Assembly: GCA_041392065.1 (NCBI GenBank)
Contig: JAWKMU010000003.1
Coordinates: forward strand, 186,001-250,000
From: CAJQLB01 sp041392065
GTDB taxonomy: Bacteria > Bacteroidota > Bacteroidia > Flavobacteriales > Flavobacteriaceae
Length of the DNA: 64,000 nt
Reading direction: 5' to 3'
The notes below the pieces were generated by a model. It was not told where the DNA came from. It did no database searches and saw only the letters and a list, made by a program, of their open reading frames with translations. Shown here in pieces: positions 7,438-16,059 of the stretch. Position numbers and translations under genes: made by a program. The first letter of the stretch is position 1. Every line of letters begins with the position of its first letter.

Positions 7438-9993
7438 TTATTGAGATTGTAAATATGCTTCTAAGTTTTTATGAATTTGTATCACTTCGTAATTATCTGA
7501 TGATATTGAAAAGTGATCCTTATCAATCGTCTTTTTATAATCCTTAAGGATATCTCTAAAGCCTTGTGCTCCTTGTAAACTAGTTAAACCATGCACAACA
7601 ACAAATGTTGTATTTGCATTATACTTATCGATTGAAGAAGATAAATCAAAGTATCTTACAACTTCAATCGATTCGTTCAATTTATCATAAAACTCTTGGA
7701 TTTCTTCATCTGAAGCATCAGTAAAACTATAAATTACTTTAAAGTTTTTTGATACAGTTTCATCAACAAAGGTCTTTTTTTCAAGCATTGGTATTACGCT
7801 TTGCATCATCTGTTCGGCTTGTTTACCCTCAGGACTATTCGGATAGTTTAAGGCAATAAAGTTTACTGCTTTTTTATAAGCCTCAAAACCAAATAAACGC
7901 GCACTAGCAACTGCCTTTAAAAACTCAAATTTAGGCACTATGGCTTCACCATCAAACATGGTTATGTACTTGTCGCTCTCAGAAATTACAGTTGCATAAT
8001 TTTGAGCTTCAAATTGTTTATAAAGAGCTTCGTATATGTTTTCAGGACTATTTTCGTCTTCACCAATATTAGAGTCTGGGTTTAAAAGAATGGTTGCATA
8101 TCTTGACTCTGGATGGCTACTTATAATATCGTTTTTAGCAATTTCAGCTTCGCCAGAAAGGTTTAACAACTCATACAATTTATAGAGATTGTATTTTGCT
8201 GGAAGCACCAATCGCTCTTCAGGATTACTTTTTAGTAAGTTTTGAAGTTTGTCTTTTGCCAAAACATACTCCTTAAACTTATCTTTATAAATTAATCCTA
8301 ACTGATAGTAAGCAAAGTTTCTGTCTTTTGCCAAACTATCAATAACTTTTTGCTCAGTTGGAATTTTTGAAATGTAAAATTCTGGATCGAATAATTCTTC
8401 TTCTGTTGCGTTTACAAATTCTTCTCCTAAAACATCAGTTCCTGAGCCTGATCGATTACTGGTAGACCATCTCCAATTATCTTTAAGTGAACGGTTTCCC
8501 CAAATTTTAGAGAACTCGTTTTTACCATAAGCAACAGTAACCGGATTGTAAAAATAAAACGACTTTATATCTGGCGCTTGTTTGCCTTTGCCTCCAATAA
8601 CACCTTTGCTTATCGTGTTATTTGCAGAAGTTTTTAACCCAGAGGAAGCATTAAGCTTTGCTATTTCTTCTTTCTCCTTAGCTTCTTCTGCTGCTTTTTT
8701 TAATTTGTCTGTATATTCTGTAAAATATACCAAACGTTGTTCGTCTGAAAGATTGATTAAATTAAGAATACTGTCATTACGTTGAGCAATGTCTTCATAG
8801 CGAATAACGTCGTCTAAATTTTCACGCTTTCTTTTAATATCTCTATATAGCTTGCTGTTTTGCTTTAGGTTAAGCATTGTGCTATCATAATAAGCGCCAG
8901 CGCTTTTATACTCAGAATTATCAAAATTCATGTTGCCTAAGTTTTGATAATTCATAGCGTTTAAAAACTTATCTCTTGAACTTGTTCTCAGTGATTTGTT
9001 GAAATACTGCTCAGCAATAGTATCAGATGAATTGGTAAGATGATATTTGGCAATCTGATGATAAATCTTGTCTAAGTAAGGTCTGTTTTCTCTGTTTTCT
9101 TCAAGTTCTGTTAATAGTTCTAAAAACTCCAATTTGTTTCCATTGTCATAATCAAAGTTTTTGGCTTTTTCTATGTGAGCACTTATTAGGTATATTCTTG
9201 GTGTTTTTCGGTTAAGTTCAATAACTCTATCAAACGCATAATTGGCACTATCTGGTTTTTGTAAGGCATTGTAAAGTTGTCCTTGAATAAAACGATATCT
9301 ACCGCGTTCATCGTTATTTTTAGTAGCTTTTGATGCTATTTCTAATTGCGTAATGGCACTGTCCAAATACTCCATAGCAATGTAACCTTCAGCAAGCATT
9401 GATGTAGCATCAGCCAAATCTTGACCTTTAAGTTCTTCTTGGTATAATAACCTCTTAAGATTTGTAATGGCTAATTCTGTGTTTTCTAACCTAAGATTTG
9501 CTTTTTCTCTCCAAATTCTGGCTTGATTAATTTTATCACTTGCTGGATATTTATAGAGAATATAATTAAAAGCTTCCATGGCAGGAACAAAACGTTGATC
9601 AAAATATCTGGCTTTACCTAACAGCAAATAAGCCTCATCAATTTGAGGATTTCTTTCCTTGCCATTGATGTTCATACCATGTTTCTGCACTGCTTTTACC
9701 GCTTTTTCTTCAGCTCTTTCGAAATCGGCATTTTTAGATTGTCCTGGTAAAACGATTTCATCAGTCACTTGCATACGCTCTACTGGAAGAATTTCCCAAT
9801 AATTATCTGCATAACCTTCGTTTAAGGTTTGGCGTCCTTGCTCTAAGGCGTTATAACCATTATATAGTGTATTGTACTCTGTAGTTACTGCGTGAAAATT
9901 TCGGCTAACAAAGCTGTCGTTCTTTCTGGAGCATCCAATAAGAATTAGCGTAGATAAACAAAATAGTGAATATGCTTTTATAGATGTTTTCAA
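7438..9993 (-). CDS. sprE: SprE/PorW-type gliding motility and T9SS lipoprotein with TPR repeats
   Basis: 851 residues. A signal peptide ends at Cys21 (Leu-Ile-Gly-Cys), making it a lipoprotein. The next 80 residues carry the SprE start (Tyr-Asn-Thr-Leu-Tyr-Asn-Gly-Tyr), followed by helical TPR-like repeats to about residue 380, a charged linker near 425-470, and a second TPR region to about 740. SprE of Flavobacterium johnsoniae (PorW of Porphyromonas) is needed for type IX secretion and gliding. Length and domain order agree with that family. The start is a TTG, because no ATG precedes the signal peptide. It heads a cluster with a bactofilin and atpZ. Confidence 0.88.
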   Translation of the reverse strand: MKTSIKAYSLFCLSTLILIGCSRKNDSFVSRNFHAVTTEYNTLYNGYNALEQGRQTLNEGYADNYWEILPVERMQVTDEIVLPGQSKNADFERAEEKAVKAVQKHGMNINGKERNPQIDEAYLLLGKARYFDQRFVPAMEAFNYILYKYPASDKINQARIWREKANLRLENTELAITNLKRLLYQEELKGQDLADATSMLAEGYIAMEYLDSAITQLEIASKATKNNDERGRYRFIQGQLYNALQKPDSANYAFDRVIELNRKTPRIYLISAHIEKAKNFDYDNGNKLEFLELLTELEENRENRPYLDKIYHQIAKYHLTNSSDTIAEQYFNKSLRTSSRDKFLNAMNYQNLGNMNFDNSEYKSAGAYYDSTMLNLKQNSKLYRDIKRKRENLDDVIRYEDIAQRNDSILNLINLSDEQRLVYFTEYTDKLKKAAEEAKEKEEIAKLNASSGLKTSANNTISKGVIGGKGKQAPDIKSFYFYNPVTVAYGKNEFSKIWGNRSLKDNWRWSTSNRSGSGTDVLGEEFVNATEEELFDPEFYISKIPTEQKVIDSLAKDRNFAYYQLGLIYKDKFKEYVLAKDKLQNLLKSNPEERLVLPAKYNLYKLYELLNLSGEAEIAKNDIISSHPESRYATILLNPDSNIGEDENSPENIYEALYKQFEAQNYATVISESDKYITMFDGEAIVPKFEFLKAVASARLFGFEAYKKAVNFIALNYPNSPEGKQAEQMMQSVIPMLEKKTFVDETVSKNFKVIYSFTDASDEEIQEFYDKLNESIEVVRYFDLSSSIDKYNANTTFVVVHGLTSLQGAQGFRDILKDYKKTIDKDHFSISSDNYEVIQIHKNLEAYLQSQ

Positions 9994-10050
9994 CGTTGGT
10001 CCTGTTTAGTAATTGAATAACTAAATGTACTGCAATATATTATGCAGATG

Positions 10051-10065
10051 CCCAAATAATTTGGG
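10051..10065. repeat. 15-bp palindrome upstream of sprE
   Basis: CCCAAATAATTTGGG is a perfect inverted repeat with a single central base, about 58 bases before the sprE start. A second shorter inverted repeat, CTGCA with 8 bases then TGCAG, lies at 10030-10047. Neither is followed by a T run, so they look more like protein-binding sites than terminators. No regulator is known from the sequence. Confidence 0.45.
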
Positions 10066-10119
10066 TACAGGCGTAAAAATAATCATCTTTTTCTATTTTA
10101 AGCTAAAAACAGTATACTT

Positions 10120-10815
10120 TTAGCCAGCGAAATGGAGTTCGAGTTCTTTTAAAGTTGCCTCGCTGGTTTCTAAATCTTTTACAACTTCGCCTTTTTCTAA
10201 CACCACGATACGCTCACAAACTTCTGTAACGTGCATTAAATCATGGCTTGAAATAAGTACAGTAACATCTCTATTTTTGGTAAGTTCTTTAATGATTTGC
10301 TTTAGTCTAATTTGTGTTGTTGGATCTAAATTTGCAAAAGGCTCATCAAGAATAATAACTTCTGGATTTCCAATAAGTGCAGCAACGATTCCTACTTTTT
10401 TCTGGTTTCCTTTGCTTAAATCTCTTAAGTACTTTTTTCTTCCAATAATTTCTCCATGGAAAAAGTCTTCAAACTTAGCAAGTAAACTATCTACATCTGC
10501 TTTGTTTTGACCACGTAAATCGCCAATAAAATAGAAATATTCTTCAGGTGTTAAATAACCAATTAAAAAACTCTCATCAATAAATGAGGATGTGAAAGGT
10601 TTCCAATCTTCACTTTCCTGGACTAAAATATTGTTAGACTTTATGTGTCCTGTTGTTGGTTTAATCAGGTCAAGAAGTAAACTGAAAAATGTTGTTTTCC
10701 CTGCGCCATTATTTCCTACAAGTCCAAAACTTTGACCTCTTGCTATGTCTAAATTTGGTAAGTTTAATACTTGAACTCCTTTATATGATTTTGATAAATT
10801 ATTTGCTGTTATCAT
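10120..10815 (-). CDS. ABC transporter ATP-binding protein
   Basis: 231 residues. Walker A is Gly-Asn-Asn-Gly-Ala-Gly-Lys-Thr (34-41), the signature is Leu-Ser-Lys-Gly-Asn (133-137), and Walker B is Ile-Ile-Leu-Asp-Glu-Pro (154-159), with a switch His near 190. This is a complete nucleotide-binding domain of the exporter type that pairs with separate membrane subunits. It follows the DUF5687 membrane protein gene by 11 bases, so the two should form one transporter. The substrate is unknown. Confidence 0.93.
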   Translation of the reverse strand: MITANNLSKSYKGVQVLNLPNLDIARGQSFGLVGNNGAGKTTFFSLLLDLIKPTTGHIKSNNILVQESEDWKPFTSSFIDESFLIGYLTPEEYFYFIGDLRGQNKADVDSLLAKFEDFFHGEIIGRKKYLRDLSKGNQKKVGIVAALIGNPEVIILDEPFANLDPTTQIRLKQIIKELTKNRDVTVLISSHDLMHVTEVCERIVVLEKGEVVKDLETSEATLKELELHFAG

Positions 10816-10826
10816 GTTTATGTTGT

Positions 10827-12305
10827 TTAATTATCTTGACTAAAAGCGTCAATCATTTTGTATTTTGAATCTAAATATTTATTGGTGATGAATTTCATTA
10901 TTTTTTGGTGAAACATTATTCCAGCAAGACCTAAAAGTATAATTACCGCAACTCCTGTTTCAAAATTGATAAAATAGTTTAAGGCACCAAAAATTATCAT
11001 TGGTACAATCATTAACGGAATACCAATTAACCATTGTACTGCTCCAGTGCCTTGATAGTTAAAAGCTGCGCGTTTATCTAAATCTATTTTTTTTCGGTTA
11101 TAAGAACCTCCTAACATGATGACGTGAGAATTTACACCAATATTATAAATGGCAGCTGCAAAATGTGCTATGAGAATTTTCCACCCAAAATAGACATAAG
11201 GAATACTAAGCACAAACATAATAATCACACTCATTATCATTAAAGTGAATTTAGACTTTAAGTACTTTTCATACTTAATGTTCTGGCTCATCAATAGTTT
11301 ATAATAACTACTATCCCAAGCTGGAATGAATTGCCCAAAGTTGATTAAAAAAATTCCTGTTACAAAAATTCCAATGAATACAAACATAAATTCCATTTCT
11401 AAATACACTTTTTGTGGATAAAAGAAAAGTCCATACAACAGTCCAAGACCAAGCATCCAAAGTGATGATTTTGCACGTTTGTTTCTGGTAATAAGTTTTA
11501 AGTCCAACTGCATAAAAGGAGCGATATCTCCAAACTTTTTAGTCCACTCTAAATTGGTTGTACTTGCCTCTTCGGTTTTGGCTTTTAGTGAACTGTCTAA
11601 GTATAATTTTTCTTTTAAAATTTTAAAATTATAAAGATATAAAGCAACTAAAACAGCTATAGGAATTAAAATCATTACTGGATTTGCAACAACTCCTTGT
11701 ACAGCATTAGCCACTAGTTCTGTAAAAGAAATAACATTAAAATAATTAAGTCCATATAAACCTCCAACCAAAAGTATTATTGGTAAAAATGACAGTTCAG
11801 TTTCAGACGAAAGACTTTCAATAATAAAATTTAAAAAATTATTGATTAAGGTTAAAATCACTATCAAAAGCATCCAAATTAATATGGTTGATGTTGCGTA
11901 ACCCTCTCTAATTAACATAATACCAAAAGGCACAATAGCAAAAAGCGGTAGAAAATTAAAAAATGAAAGTGCTGATTTACCTAAAACAAAATTAACAACG
12001 GTTTTGCGTTTTATTGGAAGTGTAAGCAATGGTTTTACACTCATCACTGGAAGTTTCTGAAAAAAGAAACGCACAAATAAATCACCAAGAATCCAATAAA
12101 ACAAAAAGCCATTAAAAACAATAAATGGGTCTTGCTCAGGATAGAATTTTTTTAATAATGGAAACATTGCAACTCCCATTAATAGAAACATGGCTACAAA
12201 ATAGAGTGCGAAAAAACCCAATAAAATGTTTAGTAAAATATTTTTTTGCCAATACGAGGAGCGAAAATATTGTTTCCACTCAAGGCTTAGGAAATGTTTA
12301 ATCAT
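10827..12305 (-). CDS. DUF5687 family membrane protein (probable ABC permease)
   Basis: 492 residues with about 12 predicted TM helices and short loops. The N-terminus (Leu-Glu-Trp-Lys-Gln-Tyr-Phe-Arg-Ser) resembles the cytoplasmic start of ABC-2 type permeases and matches the DUF5687 family of Bacteroidota. It lies directly upstream of an ATP-binding protein gene in the same operon, which supports a role as its membrane partner. Nothing in the sequence points to the substrate. Confidence 0.8.
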   Translation of the reverse strand: MIKHFLSLEWKQYFRSSYWQKNILLNILLGFFALYFVAMFLLMGVAMFPLLKKFYPEQDPFIVFNGFLFYWILGDLFVRFFFQKLPVMSVKPLLTLPIKRKTVVNFVLGKSALSFFNFLPLFAIVPFGIMLIREGYATSTILIWMLLIVILTLINNFLNFIIESLSSETELSFLPIILLVGGLYGLNYFNVISFTELVANAVQGVVANPVMILIPIAVLVALYLYNFKILKEKLYLDSSLKAKTEEASTTNLEWTKKFGDIAPFMQLDLKLITRNKRAKSSLWMLGLGLLYGLFFYPQKVYLEMEFMFVFIGIFVTGIFLINFGQFIPAWDSSYYKLLMSQNIKYEKYLKSKFTLMIMSVIIMFVLSIPYVYFGWKILIAHFAAAIYNIGVNSHVIMLGGSYNRKKIDLDKRAAFNYQGTGAVQWLIGIPLMIVPMIIFGALNYFINFETGVAVIILLGLAGIMFHQKIMKFITNKYLDSKYKMIDAFSQDN

Positions 12306-12386
12306 GTTTTGGTTGTGTTTGATGTATTTGTTGCTTTAACTTCTAATTTGTTACAATAAAAACTAATTTTTAACTTTTATGTTCCT

Positions 12387-12394
12387 TATTTTTG
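12387..12394 (+). promoter_or_regulatory. Promoter -7 box of the 2Fe-2S reductase gene
   Basis: TATTTTTG matches TAnnTTTG exactly and lies 15 bases before the ATG at 12410. It overlaps a TTG that could be mistaken for the start codon, so the ATG is the better start. Confidence 0.5.
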
Positions 12395-12409
12395 CGCAAA
12401 ATTTATAAG

Positions 12410-13468
12410 ATGTCACAATTTCACAAACTTACTATAAAAGATATCAAAAAAGAAACTGATAATGCTGTCAGTATTTCATTTAATGTTCCTGAAGACCTTA
12501 AAGACATCTTTAGTTTTAAAGCTGGACAATATTTAGCGTTTAAAGTTAATTTAAATGGTGAAGAAATTCGTCGTGATTATTCTATTTGTACATCGCCAAA
12601 AAGTGGTGAGCTTAAAGTCGCTGTAAAAGCTGTTGATGGAGGTTTATTTTCGGTTTATGCAAATACTGAATTAAAAATTGGAGACACGATAGACGTTGCA
12701 TTACCAAATGGACGTTTTGTTTTTGAACCTCAACAAAATACTTCAAGAACTATTGCTGCCTTTGCTGCTGGAAGTGGAATTACACCAATTCTTGGTATCG
12801 CTAAAACAGTTTTAGAGGAAGAACCTCAAAGTAATTTTATACTCACTTACGGAAATAAATCACCAAAAGATGTGATTTTTTATGAAGAATTATTACAGCT
12901 TCAACAAAACTATCCTGAACGATTTAATTTGCAATTAATTTATAGTCAAACTGATGAAGATGAAAGCCTTTTTGGTAGAATAGATAAAAGTACCGTTAAT
13001 TTCGTGCTAAAAAACAAGTTTAATCACTTAAACGCTTCTGAATTTTATATCTGTGGTCCAGGAGAAATGATTCAAATAGTAAAAGATACTTTGATTGGAA
13101 ATGGTGTTCTTGAAAATAATATCTATTTTGAATTGTTTACAACTCCTGTCAATCAATCCGTTGAAATTGATTCGTCTATTATTGATGGCAACACGAAGGT
13201 TACTGTTATGGTTGATGATGAAGAAACTACCTTTATAATGCCGCAAACCAAAAGTATTCTTGAGGCAGCGCTTGCCGAAAATATTGATGCGCCTTATTCT
13301 TGTCAAGGTGGAATTTGTAGCAGTTGTTTGGCAAGGTTAAAAGAAGGTGAAGCAAAAATGAGACAAAATAACATTCTTACAGACAATGAAGTTGCAGAGG
13401 GTTTAATTTTAACTTGTCAAGCTCATCCAACAACCTCTGTTGTTTATGTTGATTATGACGATATTTAA
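12410..13468 (+). CDS. Flavin/2Fe-2S oxidoreductase (PaaE-like, ferredoxin-NADP reductase family)
   Basis: 352 residues. Residues 1-100 form the FAD-binding beta barrel (Arg-Arg-Asp-Tyr-Ser-Ile motif near 55), residues 105-235 the NAD(P)H-binding domain (Gly-Ser-Gly-Ile-Thr-Pro and Cys-Gly-Pro-Gly-Glu), and the last 90 residues a plant-type 2Fe-2S ferredoxin with Cys-x4-Cys-x2-Cys and a distal Cys in Leu-Thr-Cys-Gln. This is the layout of PaaE, the reductase of phenylacetyl-CoA epoxidase, but no paaABCD genes are near, so it probably serves another oxygenase or desaturase. The ATG at 12410 is chosen over an upstream TTG that lies in the promoter box. Confidence 0.88.
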   Translation: MSQFHKLTIKDIKKETDNAVSISFNVPEDLKDIFSFKAGQYLAFKVNLNGEEIRRDYSICTSPKSGELKVAVKAVDGGLFSVYANTELKIGDTIDVALPNGRFVFEPQQNTSRTIAAFAAGSGITPILGIAKTVLEEEPQSNFILTYGNKSPKDVIFYEELLQLQQNYPERFNLQLIYSQTDEDESLFGRIDKSTVNFVLKNKFNHLNASEFYICGPGEMIQIVKDTLIGNGVLENNIYFELFTTPVNQSVEIDSSIIDGNTKVTVMVDDEETTFIMPQTKSILEAALAENIDAPYSCQGGICSSCLARLKEGEAKMRQNNILTDNEVAEGLILTCQAHPTTSVVYVDYDDI

Positions 13469-13647
13469 AAAATTGTGTAGTTCAACTAAAAAAAACAACA
13501 ATTTGTCTTTAAAATTTGCCTTTTATCGAATGTTATAAAAGATTTCTTACAAAAAATTATTATAGCAAGTCAATATAGATTAGTTTAGTCTTTAAGCAAG
13601 ACGTTAGTTATTTTTAAGGATTATCTATGTCTATTAAACGTTTTGTT

Positions 13648-13672
13648 AGCCTCGTGAAAACGGGGCTTTTTT
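13648..13672 (+). terminator. Rho-independent terminator on the plus strand
   Basis: AGCCTCG pairs with CGGGGCT (one G-T pair) around a 6-base loop and is followed by six T residues. It is 180 bases beyond the reductase stop and ends at the stop codon of the opposing GT9 gene. It may end a long 3' untranslated region or a separate small RNA encoded in 13469-13672; the 180-base stretch before it contains no convincing reading frame. Confidence 0.75.
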
Positions 13673-14684
13673 ATAGATAAGATTTAACTTTTGCTATAAT
13701 TTCTTCTGGTGAAATGGATGCAATAGCATTTTCATATCCTTTTGGATATTTCTTACCATAAACTGACGTTGGTATTTTTGGAAACTTATTTCTATCTGCC
13801 AACAAGCATGAGTCTATGGTGTGATTAAATGGTAAAAACCCAGAAAAAGGGTGTGTAACTCCCCAAACAGTTATTACTTTTACACCCAACATTGCTGCTA
13901 TGTGTGCATTACCAGAATCCATAGATAGCATTAGATCAAGATTTGAAATAACGTCCAATTCCTCATCTAAACTTAGTTTCCCAGCAACTGTTGACGTGTT
14001 TTCAAATTGATTGGACATTTTTTTTAGTTGAGTAATTTCTTCCTCTCCACCTCCAAATAATATAATATTGTATTCTTTTGAAAGTTGTGCAATGACTTTT
14101 TTCATCAGCTCTAAAGGATACATTTTACCTATATGTGCTGCAAAAGGTGCAATTCCAATATTCTTTTTGTCTGGCTTTATATAATGCTGAAGATTACCTT
14201 TTAATACTACTGGTTTAGGAAATGTTGGATTATTTAAATCAATTTTATAACCTAAATGCTCAAAAACATTAGCATATCGCTGATGAGTTGTGGTTAATTG
14301 CTTAAATGTTTTGCCAGAAACTAAGTCTTTTTTTTCAGCCCTTCCTTTATCAATTTTAGCAAATTGATTTATAGATAATAATCGTTTTAAAATATTGCTT
14401 CGCAAAACATTATGTAAGTCCGCAACAGCATCAAAGTTATATTGCTTTAACTCTTTAGATAGTTTGCGCAATCCTATTAAGCCTTTGTGTTTTCCTTTTA
14501 CATCAGCATTAAATACGCTAACATTATTTAAATCTCTAAAAAAAGGACTAAAAAACTTTTTGGTTAAAACTGTGATTTTAACATCAGGATATTGCTCAGT
14601 TAATGCTCGAAATACTGGAACAGACATAGCAACATCTCCCATTGCTGAAAGACGAATAACTAAAATGTTTTGTGGTGTTAGCAT
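13671..14684 (-). CDS. Glycosyltransferase family 9 (heptosyltransferase-like)
   Basis: 337 residues, GT-B fold. The start Ile-Leu-Val-Ile-Arg-Leu-Ser-Ala-Met-Gly-Asp is the GT9 signature, and the C-terminal half has Ser-Met-Asp-Ser-Gly-Asn-Ala-His-Ile-Ala-Ala near residues 255-265, the sugar-nucleotide site of ADP-heptose:LPS heptosyltransferases. Such enzymes act on the inner face of the inner membrane in LPS core assembly. It is co-directional with the DUF4254 gene 41 bases upstream, an arrangement consistent with a shared role in LPS core or lipid A-linked sugar work, though that is inference. Confidence 0.88.
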   Translation of the reverse strand: MLTPQNILVIRLSAMGDVAMSVPVFRALTEQYPDVKITVLTKKFFSPFFRDLNNVSVFNADVKGKHKGLIGLRKLSKELKQYNFDAVADLHNVLRSNILKRLLSINQFAKIDKGRAEKKDLVSGKTFKQLTTTHQRYANVFEHLGYKIDLNNPTFPKPVVLKGNLQHYIKPDKKNIGIAPFAAHIGKMYPLELMKKVIAQLSKEYNIILFGGGEEEITQLKKMSNQFENTSTVAGKLSLDEELDVISNLDLMLSMDSGNAHIAAMLGVKVITVWGVTHPFSGFLPFNHTIDSCLLADRNKFPKIPTSVYGKKYPKGYENAIASISPEEIIAKVKSYL

Positions 14685-14725
14685 CTCAGCAGCTTAATTG
14701 TTGAGATTCCTGCATAAACAGGAAT

Positions 14726-15334
14726 TTACTTTTGTGAACGTAAGACAGGGTTCAGCTCATCATCATTGTACATTTTCATTTGCTTATACACTTTCATGTA
14801 TTTATCTCCTTTGCTAATATCGTCAAGCAATGTATCAATAGCAGATGATAAATCTACTCTCTGTTCTAAAAGCACGTTAAGTTTTGTTTTACATGCTTTT
14901 TTGTGTTCTTCAGAAGCATCAGCTCTTGTAGCTTCTTCGTTCATATGATAAATTTTCAGAGCCAAAATAGAAAGCCTATCAATTCCCCAAGCTGGACTTT
15001 CAGTATTAATTGTTGCGCTACTCTTTGGTGTTACGCTTTTATATTTTTCTAGAAAATAACTGTCAATATACTCCACCATATCTGTTCTATCTTGATTGGA
15101 AGCATCAATTTGACGTTTTAATTTCAAGGCAGAAACAGGGTTTATTTGAGGGTCGCGAATAATATCTTCATAATGCCATTGTACAGTATCAATCCAACAT
15201 TTTCTATATAACAAATGCTCTAACAAGTTTGAGTCTTTATCATACACATTTGTAAATGGCTGATCGACTGTATTAATTACATGATATTTTTCAATTACAT
15301 CTTGAAATATTTTATTGGCTTTTTCTGAAAACAT
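14726..15334 (-). CDS. DUF4254 domain-containing protein
   Basis: 202 residues, soluble and mostly helical, without signal peptide or TM helix. Trp-His-Tyr-Glu-Asp near residue 53 and Trp-Gly-Ile-Asp-Arg-Leu-Ser near 118-124 match the DUF4254 family of Bacteroidota. It precedes a GT9 glycosyltransferase gene, and a short inverted repeat (ATTCCTG / CAGGAAT, 14706-14725) lies between them. The promoter box TATATTTG at 15356-15363 suggests the pair is one operon. Biochemical function is unknown. Confidence 0.82.
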   Translation of the reverse strand: MFSEKANKIFQDVIEKYHVINTVDQPFTNVYDKDSNLLEHLLYRKCWIDTVQWHYEDIIRDPQINPVSALKLKRQIDASNQDRTDMVEYIDSYFLEKYKSVTPKSSATINTESPAWGIDRLSILALKIYHMNEEATRADASEEHKKACKTKLNVLLEQRVDLSSAIDTLLDDISKGDKYMKVYKQMKMYNDDELNPVLRSQK

Positions 15335-15355
15335 ATCTTTTTAAACTTTAAAGTG

Positions 15356-15363
15356 CAAATATA
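15356..15363 (-). promoter_or_regulatory. Promoter -7 box of the DUF4254-GT9 operon
   Basis: TATATTTG on the minus strand, an exact TAnnTTTG match, 21 bases before the DUF4254 ATG. No TTG at the standard -33 spacing was found. Confidence 0.5.
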
Positions 15364-15402
15364 CTTCTAATTGTTAACTTTACTAATGCTAAAATCAACG
15401 AA

Positions 15403-16059
15403 ATGCAAATTCATAATTTTTCCGATAAGAGTTCTGTTTTAAACACGTTTGTTTCTGAAATTCGTTCTATTGATATTCAGATAGACCGAATGCGTTTTAG
15501 AAGAAACATTGAGCGTATAGGAGAAGTTTTAAGTTACGAAATGAGTAAAGCTTTAAACTCTGATTTAATTTCTATTGAAACACCTCTTGGAGTTTCACAA
15601 ATTAATAATCCAAAAGATGATATCGTGATTTGCTCCATTTTAAGAGCTGGTTTACCATTTCACAATGGTATATTAAACTATTTTGACAAAGCGGAGAATG
15701 CTTTTATTTCAACGTATAGACATCACTTAAATAGTACAGATTTTGAAATTATTGTTGAATATATTGCAAGTCCAAATCTCGAAAACAAAACACTTATTTT
15801 GGTTGATCCTATGTTGGCAACAGGGCAATCGTTAGCCTTAACTTACGAGGCTTTAAAATCACACGGAACACCAAAACAAATACATCTTTTAAGCATTATT
15901 GGTTCACGCTTTGGTGTTGATTATATAAAGGATAAGTTCCCGAAAAATACACATTTATGGATTGCTGCTATTGATGAAACTTTAAATGATAAAGGGTACA
16001 TTGTTCCTGGACTTGGAGATGCTGGTGATTTAGCTTTTGGCTCAAAACTAAAGAACTAA
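15403..16059 (+). CDS. upp: Uracil phosphoribosyltransferase
   Basis: 218 residues. It converts uracil and PRPP to UMP in pyrimidine salvage. The PRPP-binding loop Val-Asp-Pro-Met-Leu-Ala-Thr-Gly-Gln-Ser is at 134-143 and the uracil-binding end Gly-Asp-Ala-Gly-Asp-Leu-Ala-Phe-Gly is at about 205-213. Ser-Ile-Leu-Arg-Ala-Gly-Leu (78-84) is also conserved. It is divergent from the DUF4254 gene and its last 12 bases overlap the end of the opposing DUF6427 gene, so no terminator separates them. Confidence 0.93.
   Translation: MQIHNFSDKSSVLNTFVSEIRSIDIQIDRMRFRRNIERIGEVLSYEMSKALNSDLISIETPLGVSQINNPKDDIVICSILRAGLPFHNGILNYFDKAENAFISTYRHHLNSTDFEIIVEYIASPNLENKTLILVDPMLATGQSLALTYEALKSHGTPKQIHLLSIIGSRFGVDYIKDKFPKNTHLWIAAIDETLNDKGYIVPGLGDAGDLAFGSKLKN

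Noticed and set aside
12392..12409. TTG start six codons upstream for the 2Fe-2S reductase
   Set aside because: It overlaps the -7 promoter box TATTTTTG; the ATG at 12410 gives a normal N-terminus.
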